Assembly: GCF_024362695.1 (NCBI RefSeq)
Contig: NC_065415.1
Coordinates: 14,053,438 to 14,117,437, forward strand
DNA: 64,000 nt
DNA from: Pectinophora gossypiella
Taxonomy: Eukaryota; Arthropoda; Insecta; Lepidoptera; Gelechiidae
Direction: 5' to 3'
Shown here: positions 33,888 through 45,000 of the stretch, one piece after another
Position numbering within the stretch: the first letter of the stretch is position 1
Layout of the letters: every line of letters begins with the position of its first letter
Position numbers and translations under genes: made by a program
The notes under the pieces: generated by a model
Told to the model about the DNA's origin: nothing
What the model saw: the letters and a program-made list of their open reading frames with translations, nothing else
Databases searched by the model: none

Positions 33888-36001
33888 GGAACCTACAAGC
33901 AAGAACCCGACTAACGCTAATCGATTCTACAGAACGTGTGTAAAAGTGCTTCCTATTTAGAAACGTCAAGATAATACTAAGCAGGTGCGCGGGCTGAGGA
34001 AATAGACGGACAGACCGGCTGTTTATGTTTGTCTATATTGAAAATATTGCGCCATCTCCATATAGTCTAGTCCATAACATTATACTGGCAAATTGGGTAG
34101 GTATTTAATTTACCTACGTCTATGTGACAGTTGACACTAACACAGTTGGCTCGACTATAGACGTAAAACAACCGATTTAAAACGTTTAACGTCATAAAAA
34201 TCGTTTAAAACTGTTGAAAACTCGCCTACAACAATAAAAGAACTGTGTCTTAAACTTCATTATGGGCAAGTTTTGGTCCCCTGACGTTATGTTTCGTTTT
34301 TAATTAAGTTGTTTATAGAATATCAATAGAAAGTACCCACGACGGAGCAAATAGAACTAAACACGCTAAGTATATTGTTATCAATAATTAATTGGAATAT
34401 AGGCGTGAGCTTATATTATGTTAAATCTATCTATTTAAACTATTTATAAAGTTTGCTATTATAAAACCATTTAGGTACCTTTTTCAAATGTACTTAGACA
34501 TCACTCAGGTAAAATAATAAACCAAAACCAAACCAAATATTGTGATAGTCATTAGAAAAACTTAGTTTGGCTGCACTTAACTACTGACCCTACACTACTT
34601 GGTAAGTATAATCTCCGGGTAGACATAACTACGTACCTAATTACAAGCTTTCAGACAGCGTACGTAGTATCTCTTACTAGTCTGTGAGCGTACCGCTACT
34701 ACCTACATAAGTACAGTTGTCAACATTTCGTAAATAATGGTAAACTATCAGGTAATTTACTTATCAAGAAACACTTTTCTATAAAAAAATAAAAAGACAT
34801 GCATTCTCATCGAGACTAGGTATATAGGTACCACAACCTATAGAGGTACATGTGGAAAAGCAATAGAAAGGTATGCTATACTGAAGAAATTTCCAACAAG
34901 CACGCTGTTAACCTTACTGTTCTCAATATTCATTTCTCTATTTTGCATGTAATAAGCGACTGTAGAAATGGAACTAAGACGGTTTAGTACGCACACATGT
35001 TATTAAACGAGCTAAATTGAGCTTATCACTGGCCATTGACCCTTCCTTCGCACAAAAGTGTTTTTAGACATCTCCGTAGGCGTATTTTATAAAGATATCC
35101 GGTACTTCATTGAAAGAGTTAAAGATTTCAGTGAGATATGTAGGTATACAATCACTCTAGGAACCGAGAGAAAGACTTTAAAACATTACCGAAAGGTTTC
35201 GAAACAGACCTCTTTCCGAATAGGTAGGTAAAGACGTATTTTTTTAATTACACACTGGCCGTTTTCCGACAAAAAAATAAAATGTGCTAGCCTTTTAAGG
35301 ATAAAAACAACAATTAGGTATTTTATTTTTATCGATAGGTATCCGGCTTCCCTAAGCACGTTGTGCCAGTAATCATAACCGATCGCTATTTAAATTATGG
35401 TAGAACAATATAACCCTAAAAGCAACAATAAATAGTAAAAGTGAATAAACGAATGTCATATCACACATTTATATTAGATAAGTCTGACTAAATATTTAAA
35501 AATCTTCTACGCGGCCTATGAATCATCCGGAATCCCTATTTATCAGCAATCAGTGCTGCCAACATTGTGTTCCGTTAAAACGTTCCGTTTCCAAAAAGTG
35601 TAATACAGTTCCATTCGTGTCATTAGTCCATTTATTCACAATTCGCACAAAGAAAATAAACCTTGCCTGGTTTTTAGACTACCATGACAAACAGTAAAGA
35701 AAGAATATAAACCGTTATCAAACGATTCACATCATTATTATTTTAAATTATTTTTCAATATGAATATAATTTATGTGCGTAAAACGTAACGTAAGTGTCC
35801 ACTCATTTGACAGATGATAAAAAGTTTCTCCATCCATTTCTCAATTTTTTATCCGTCCGTGATTTGCCACTCCTATAATAGTGAAAAACGTTTTCACTTT
35901 TAATAAAACGTGCTCCAGCGTGAAATGTAGGTTGGTGTTCCTGCGGGAAGCGTGTGGAAATGGCCTAGTCGTTATTAAGAGTGCTACAAAAGTGATTCAA
36001 G
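33888..36001. other. upstream flank of the PAK gene
   Basis: AT-rich, without recognised repeats or genes. The last 150 bp before the ATG (from about 35850) should hold the proximal 5' UTR; GAAATGTAG|GTTGG near 35930 could be a splice acceptor for an upstream non-coding exon. No TATA box is evident. Confidence 0.3.
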
Positions 36002-39000
36002 ATGACTGGGCGTCCGCGGGGAGTGTTTGGGAAGCTGTTCGCTAAGAAGCAGCATAACAGAGAGGAGAGGGCTACGGAGATTGGGATGCCCACGAACGTT
36101 AAGCAACATATACATGTCAGTAAGAATTCTGAGACGGGCATGCTGGAAGGGCTGCCATCCTCGTGGTTGAGGCTCCTGAACACGCAGATCACGCCCGCCG
36201 AGCAGAATGAGAACCCGGACGCGGCCATCCAGGCCGTCAAGTTCCACATGTACACCATCAAGAAGGAGAAAGCGCTAGATGAACCCTTCAAACCCTTTGT
36301 TACTGCAGAGGCAATCACCGAGGAAGATTTGGAGATAGAGAAGTTGCTAGACAAGAAAAACCATCAGAGCCAGGACTCTGACCTTTCTTTAGGCCAGAGC
36401 AGTGAGGAGGAAGCTGTTCAGAATGATAAGCCATCATACGGTCACCGGGCAACAATGCCAGCAATGCCGCACAAAAATAGTATTAAAAAGAAAGACCCGC
36501 TGTCGGACTTGAGTGCAGTTGTGGAAGACCTGACTCTGATTGGTAAAGAGCCAGAGGAGAGCCCAATCCTGAGGAAGAAGGAAATGATGAATGCAATGAT
36601 GTCAGATGAGGAGATTTATGAGGAGTTGAGGAGAATTTGCAACCCTGACGATCCTCACGTGAGGTTTGAGAGGGTCAAGCAACTGGGTGCTGGGGCTTCA
36701 GGTAAGAATTTGGACTATTGTACTATTACTTGTTTATTCTACTTAAGATAGATGGGGACTAACCTTTATCTTACTAGATAGATAAAACTAAACACTTATC
36801 AATAGACACATTTTAATTTTGTGATGAAAGATGAATGGTGCATGAATGTGATAAGAAAGCCATTTCTATCTAAAAAAGTCCTCTGAAGGTCTATTATTAT
36901 TATTGTTTCCTATAACCTCTAAAAAGTTAAAGAAGTAAGTTGAAGCTTCACAAGTATTGGTTACATTAATCTTTAATACATAATTAAATTCACACCTGTG
37001 ATTCCTAATGGGGTAGCTAGCTATAAGAAAACTTGCAGCTACTTTTGATATGATGACCTAAGATGGATATGAGGAACCATACGGTAACAGGCAGATAAAA
37101 CCCATTGCCAATCTTATGGAAGTAATTAAATAAATAGGAAAAAAAGGGAAAATTTAAATCGAAAAATTCAGTTTTCTCTTTGTGAGTTTCCCTAAGTCAG
37201 TGTTCGGAAAACCCATTTAAAAAGTTAACCGATATAAAAGGTTAACAGATTCAATCGGTATCCTTTTATTACGGTAACACGTTAATCTGTTAACCTATTG
37301 AAACCTGTTAACACATATCAAGGGTTAACCTCGGTTTTATAGGTTATTACTAACGAAGAGTAAAATATTAAAACAAACTCAGCTGGAAAGAGAAAGATGG
37401 GTATAAACGGGAAACAAGCGTTTTTGAAGAATCGGCTATATTCGACAAAATTGAATGGAATCGTTAAAAATCGGCTAAAATCGTCTGGATTCGAGTAAAA
37501 TTTACAAAATTGATTGGAATCGATAAGGATGGCTAGATTCCACTTCACTCGACTGGATTCCAGGTTATTCACCTACCTTAATGACACATCGGAGTTGGCA
37601 AAGTGGAGTTGGTAATGCGGAGTATAGTATCCCTCAACGCAACTTTTTCTTCTGGGGGACTTCAACGCCTGCCATCAAGAGTGTTTGTACCCGTTCCAGC
37701 AGACCGACCATGCTGACAAAGAGGTGCAGGCTTTTGCCTTGTCACTAAGTTTCTCACAGCTGGTAAATTGCGCTGCAAGGGTACCTGACGTTGCCAACCA
37801 TACCGCCAACTGCTTGGAACTTCTGCCGACAACTGATCCGGACCGATATCAAGTATCAGTGACTTTCCTTTAGGAACTTCCGGCCATTGTTTGGTGAGAT
37901 CTCTATCTGTCTATCCCCCATCTGATCTTAACCGCAGAGAATCCAGGCGAAGATGACGATACAAGTTAGCAGACTGGGATGAGATGCGGCACTTCTTCGC
38001 GTCCTATCCTTGGAGTGAGGTATGCTTTTCTTCAGAAGACCCGACGAGCTGCGCAGACCCACATACCGGGTGTGGGGTGAAGAATATACCTGCAAAGCTC
38101 CTAACTCTGAAGAAAACTCCGAATAACGCCGCCAAGTCTTGCAAGAGGACAATACGCGGAGCTCGTTTCGACCATATAAGTAGGCCAAATCGGTGCGAAA
38201 CTGGCTAAGTACCCAACTGGTATTTATCTAGCTAATTTCTGCCGTCTGTTGTTGCCGCCATTGCTGAAACCTGATGGATCGCTGACCTATACCGCGCACG
38301 AGAAGGCAAATTTATTTATCTCCTCACCTGCGACTCTCGTCTAGATGCTGAGAACAATATTCCACCTAGTGTACCTCTTTGTGATCTGGCAATGGCAATA
38401 CTGGGCTGAAAAAAATTTGAATGCCATCGAAACTACAAGAAGAAGAAGAATGGCAGAGATCTGTATCCGGCAACATGAGGTCCTAAAAATGCTTCACATT
38501 CTAGACGTGAATGAGTTCCGTGGTCCAGATGGTATTCCAGCAATCGTACAGCAGAACTGTGCACTTGAGTCGTCTCCAGTACTGACACGGCTCTACCGGC
38601 TCTCTTTGGGTTCAGGACTAGTCCCGAACCCATGTAAGCTTGCCTATGTGCAGCTTGTGTCCAAAAAAGGTAGTCGTGCCGTGCCGACCCTGCTAACTAC
38701 CGCCCCATTTCAGCGAACTTGAACAATTCCCTTCTAGCGTACCTTCACCAACGATCTATTTAGTGACCGCCAATTTGGTTTCCGCCGTAATAGGTCAACT
38801 GGCGAATTCTTGTGTACGCTACACACTTGCGAGGCTCTTGCCGTGTCCTTTGATATCACAAAGGTTTTTGATAGGGTTTGGGAGAGTCTTATTGGAAATA
38901 TAGCCATAGGCTTATTGGAAAGCTTCCGGCATATGGGATCCCTTCTAGCCTGCGTAATTGGATATCTGACTTCCGGAGGAATAGACGGATTTGGGAAGTC

Positions 39001-42000
39001 GTCGATGGGTGCTCGTCTGATTTACATGGTATTAGTGCCGGAGTCCCTCAGGGATCTGTTCTCTCTCCCACTATCTTCCTGCTCCAGATCAATTATCTGC
39101 TGATTTATGTCCTATGGGTATGCAGACGATAGCACAGTGACGGAGAACAAGCACCAGGAATGTCAGCGTTATCAGAACTTGTTATCAGGATCTTATGAAT
39201 CGTGTGAATTTGACCCTTAAGTCCGTCTCAGAACGGGGTGACAACAACTTGGTCGAATTCAACGCTTCCAAAACCCAGGTATGTCTGTTCACCGCGAAAC
39301 GAATCTGGCTCCAATGTTCCGGAGTGTACCCATTAGTGATGTAACGAATATTAGCATTCGCGAATATTTTTTGCAGATATTCGTATACGCATTCGCGAAT
39401 GTCTAAAAATTTACATTCGTTACACCATCACTAATATCCACGTCAATTACCAACTATCTCGAGCTCTATGGTATGGACCTAATTGCCAACCTAAACTTCG
39501 ACTGCTACACCGAGTCTATAACAAAATTGCAGCCAAAAATCAGACATCCTTTCTAAAGTCAGATGATATTTCCCCTCAGAGCAGTTGCTCGATCTATACA
39601 CAGCACAGGTTCGTTGTAGTATGGAGTACTGCTGTCACCTTTGGCAAGGCTCTGCCAGCTCTCGGTTGGCCGCTCTCGACTTGGTGGAGCGTTGAGCATT
39701 AAAGCTCGTAGACAATGAGTCGTTAGTGAAGACTCGACTCCAAAGTCTAAAACACAGACGAAGGGTAGCGGTTTTTTATAGGATACTTCCTTTAGGCTCT
39801 TCCTTTTTGATGCGAATAGCAAAGGACTGGAACTGTTGTCTGCATTTCCAACTCGTTATAATTTGGCATTCTTCAAGGCTAGGGTGAATAGGCATTTACT
39901 AGGTAAGCGTGATTCACCCTAGACCACATCGTCCCATACCACCAGGTGAGAATGACGCGGTTTTCAAACGTGAGCCTATATTATTAATAAAAAACTGGCG
40001 ATTTTAGTCGTTTCCAGGCGATTTTGTGGAATCCAGTCTAGTGGAGTGGATCAAGTCATTTGTGTCAGTTTAAGTCCATTCAAGCTGATTGTGACGATTC
40101 TAGGTGCTTGTCAAATCCAGTCCATTTTAATCGATTCTAGTCGAATCCAGTCGATTCCTCGACTAAAAAATAGACTCGATTCAAGTCTTTAAATTAATAT
40201 ACGCATCATACAAAACCGTAACGTACCATACGCCTAAACCATGCGATACGGACTTCATCCTATGGCTACATATTAAGATGCATCCCAATTCCATCTCAGA
40301 TCAGAGTAATATTCAAGATCACTCAAACAAGTGAGTTAGAGAGCGTTATTATATTGTCTAGATTCCATGACGACTACCTTCCGACTTCATACTAGTAACC
40401 ACATCTTGCGTCATTTTAAAATGGAGTTCCTATAACCATCTGGTTACCATCAGATCTTGAATACTAACCAGAGCTAGAATGCTCGTCAAGGCAAATTATT
40501 TTAACATCGAGTTTCTAAGTTGACAATACAAATGACCACCTGGTCATCATCACACCCTGAGTATCAACCAGCAACAACCACCTAGAGTCAGAGTTCTCAT
40601 CAAGACAAATCAAACAAACCCAAACTTCCTTTTGGTTATCATCCAATCCTAAATACCAACCACCAATAAAGTTCTCATCAAGACAATTCAAACAAGCCCA
40701 AACTCGAAGGTTACGCGTTATTTTAATATCGATTTCCTAACTTATGACCACCTGGTCATCATCAGACGCTGAATACCAACCACCAAAGCCAAGTATAGCT
40801 AGAAGGCTCATCAAGACAAATCAAACAAGCCCAAACTCGGAGGTCTAGCGTTATTTTAATAACGAGCTCCTATCCTTATAACCACCTGGTTATCATCACA
40901 CCCTGAGTATCAACCACCAACAACCACCTAGGGTCAGAGTGTTCATCAAGACAAGTCAAACAAACTCAAACTCGGCGATCTTGCGTAATTTTTTTGTCGA
41001 GATATAATAATATAATATAACCTGGTCATCATCAGACCCTGGATCCTTCCGTCATGTCTACAAATCTTCTCGTAATTATCACCTATCAAACAAAAAAAAA
41101 TGTAACCAAATCGGATCATGCGTTCTGCAACTACGTTACGACCTTTCCGCGTAGCGTCGCTGGTTAAAAAGTAAACGTCGAAATAGTAAAAAACAAAGCG
41201 CGTGGAACGATTAAACGACGCCGACAAGTGCCTGCAGGTTGCTTGGCGCAGCGTTGCCAGCATTCATTTCGCACGACGGAATGGCAACATGCAAAAATAA
41301 CCGTTTGTAAAGCGGTTAACCTATCATTCCTGTTAACCTTTAATTTCTGTTAACAGTGTTCGCAATAACCCCCTTAATAAAGAATACCGAAATGTTTCGG
41401 TATACGCCTGTACTGTTAACACATATTTATTTCGGTTAATAACCGAATTATTTCTGTTATTAACCCTAACCGGAGGAACACTGCCCTAAGTACAGGTAAG
41501 TGATATAAAAATATGATGGGTAAAATATCAATACAATAATTTATTATATACACTAAAACCTGGACCAGATTAGTGCACAACAAAGAAGAATGGAGAAAAA
41601 GGGGGGATGTCTTTGCCCGAAGGCACACAGATTTGGTTATCGTAGATTAAGGAAAAACTTAAAAAATGCAACTTGTATTTCTGATATAAGGCTATAAATA
41701 TAAAAAAAAATATTATAGATGAGATATTTCGTCATGATTTTATAAATATAATGCAAGGTCAATAAGGAATAGAAAAGTATGTTTATTTTGTAATTCTTTA
41801 TGATGCTTAAAATTCAAACTAGATTATATTATAATATAAAAGCTATTTGTATCTTGTAAACATACTTACAAGACCCATTTATTTTTAAATAAAATACTTC
41901 TTCACCATAAGCGGCTGTTAAGGCTGTTGGCAGCTCAATAATAATTCTAGACACCAGAGTTGATGAGGATCAAACCTGGTGTCAACCCTAGCTCATTGGT

Positions 42001-45000
42001 TTCACAACCCATACAAGAGAAGATTTGAGATAGATTGCTTTCCTTTGTATTTACTTTTGCATTAGCTTGCACACATGTCAATACAAAAACAATTATTTCA
42101 ATTTATTCTTTTATTATTATTGTCTGTTATTTTTGACACTAAATATTTCTTTAGAATGTTTTGTTTCCACTGCTGTTACAAAGGGTGATAAATTTGTCTC
42201 ACTTTGACCTTCTGGCTTATGTCTACGCTAAATATCTGTTCATATTCTTATACCTATTAGGATTATTAGGAGGTAGATGGGTAAAAAAAATATTTGCATT
42301 TATATAATAAATGACTATAACCATTGTAATTGGTACTGGAATAAGCAGATTATGAATGGACTTGTTTATTTGGTTCAAATGTGGTAAAGCCTGAACAAAG
42401 TCTTATATGCCTGAAAAGCTACAACCAGCTGCCTATCATAATATCAATAAGGGTTATTTAAAATGTCGAAAGATGGCTTTGGTTTATCTATATTTTTCAT
42501 TTCATTACAACTTTCATCTGTAAGTTTTCCATAGCCACATTTTCTGTCCTTTCAAGTAGATTACAAAAAAATATATATTTATTCTTCAAAATTGGCTCAC
42601 ATACTTAGCGCTTTTTGAATGTCAAAAATTACAGTACATATTATGTAACTAGCTGTAAAACTACTACCACATCGGAAGCTGTAACGCTGAGGGAAAGACG
42701 TGGCCAGAAAACCTCTCAGCACAGGGCCTTACTCCTACTGTTTCATGTTTTCCTTTCTTTTTTTTAAGTCCAGTTTGTATTACATATAAACTTAAATACA
42801 AATACTAACAATTTACATAGGTATGGAATGAAACAAATGACAATGTTAAACTATAGTTTATAGTATTTTATCTTTGTTACATGTTTATGTAATGATGTGT
42901 AATCAAATATAAAATTAAGATAAGACAAAAATAACATACCTACATTGTATATACCAACTACTAACTGCACTATAATTATTTGAGATTACACTTTAGGACA
43001 AATTAAGATTTGGCTAGTAAGCTAGCCTAACCTTTTTTTTTGTAACGAAGGGGAAATCCTCATGGATATGTCTAAGTATCGACTAAAACTCGTCCGATGG
43101 CCCTCTGCTGTGCATGTCAGGGAGCTCCGGGATCTCTGTCGAACGCACCGGTGCTCCCCTCGCACTTGCTTTTATTAAAGCGCATCCCGGGGTAGATCCC
43201 CATTGCCGTCCCTCCCGGAGATCGTGCCCTTACCACCCACGATCCCCAGTGTCCCCTTTCAGTCGCCTTTTACGACAGGCAGGAGGTACCGTAGCCCTAT
43301 TCTTACGCCCGGAACTACAGGGCGGAACCTAACCTAACCTAACCCAACCTAATAAATAAACACAACTTAATGCTCACACACAACTATATTCTTAGGGCGC
43401 GATTGGTCGCAACCATTGCAAGATGAACTAACCCACGCTTCGCCAAGCTTTCTGTTAGACCAACATGAGGGCTGAGTCATATCGCCGTATATAATGGTCA
43501 AGCCAACCTTGTTACTGTAAATTGCCCCGCCGGCGTGGTCGACGATTTCCCTCATTCAGCGCTTATCGCTATCAACCCACTAGGGTCGATTAATTCTTTC
43601 AAATATTCTTCCTCTCGGACGACGCCCTGAGCCGAGGTTCGCGCCCAACTGGGCACCTTCAGGCCTGTTGTCTTAAATTTTGTACTGGGTGAGAGCCCTC
43701 AGCGCTCCCCATTTGTCCGGCCAAGTAGTTAATGCCATCTGCGGCAAATCTACTATAAGTCACGTCAAAAAAAAAAACAACTGAAAATTGCACGTAAAAT
43801 AAATTCTCTCATTAGTGCAAGTTTTTACCTGGAAGGTAGGAAGCCAGGGGGACACAGGATTTTTTGGTTTTTAATTACAGTGCTAATGATATATGGTCTG
43901 AAACATGTGGTTTGGCAAAAATCTTTGTGATCCCTAGTTTGATTAGGACATTGCAGGCTGATCACATGATTGGTCGGTGAGCACGTCAATTAATCAGTCA
44001 CGGCTGCTAATTACTTAAGTAAGTCAGTAGTCGTTACAAAAGCCACGTCACAGGCTCTTGGCAGCTCAATAGTAACCCTGACGCCAGGGTGGATGATGCA
44101 GTCTTCTTCTGTCGTGTGGGTTGTGAAGTAGATTACCGACCCCATCAACCCTGGTGTCAGGGTTACTATTGAGCCGTTAAAGACCTCTGACATGGCTCAC
44201 GTAACGACTACTAACTTACATCAGTAAGTATTAACCGGGACCAACGGCCTTCTTGCTGATGATGAAGTGGTACCTTCAGAGCAACGCACGTTGGCGATTT
44301 TCTGTTCCCAAAAAAATGTATTTGCTGTTTAAAATTACAACTGAATCTTATCTATGAATAGCTAGTGGTAATCTACAAGTTATCTTTGATTCTTTTCAAT
44401 ATATGCTCAATCCACATGACTTGAAGACACAATAAGCAAACTTGATGTTACCGAGTTCTCAGCCTTGATCTAAAGATATAGAAACAATAGAAGCAAATTC
44501 CCATGCATCTTGCTATATTATATGACAACTTGAGAAGTAATTAACTTGATACATGTCATACACACTTATGTTAGAGAATAATATTATCATCTTAACCAAA
44601 AGTATTCTGGTAGTTATTCCCAATGAGGGACATTCCAACTTTTTACGTTCCTCAAAAACAATACAGAAGGCGCTGTACAGTTTTCTTCGTTTAATCATCT
44701 AATTTCATGGAACAGACATATGAATCTTTTATCTTTGTTTTTGGGTGCAAATGATGACCCTTTTTGTTACACCCAGGCACAATTACATCTACCACCCATT
44801 ATTATTCTGATCAAAATAAAGAGAAACAATATAGGTAGCGACATAATTCTATACTATATAATGTGATCCAAATATCAAGCAACATAAACTATCGCAATAA
44901 AACTTAAGAGATAGGTGGTTAAGTACATAAAATTTATGAGAAAATAGGTAATGGGCACCGATTCCTGCAGACACCTCCTAATTTAATTTTAAGTTATACC

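Larger units (their letters stand above)
37198..41483. mobile_element. 4.29-kb hAT-like element with 8-bp target duplication
   Basis: Ends are CAGTGTTC at 37198 and GAACACTG at 41483, exact inverted repeats of 8 bp. CCCTAAGT flanks both sides (37190-37197 and 41484-41491). A CA-starting terminus with an 8-bp duplication is typical of hAT transposons. Both subterminal zones are rich in GTTAAC/TTAACC (37230-37350 and 41295-41470). Next inward lie degenerate arrays of GTCGATTCCA-like units (37430-37570 and 39990-40195). The middle is a dead LINE, and 40400-41050 is a degenerate direct-repeat array. No transposase frame was seen, so it is non-autonomous. Confidence 0.75.
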
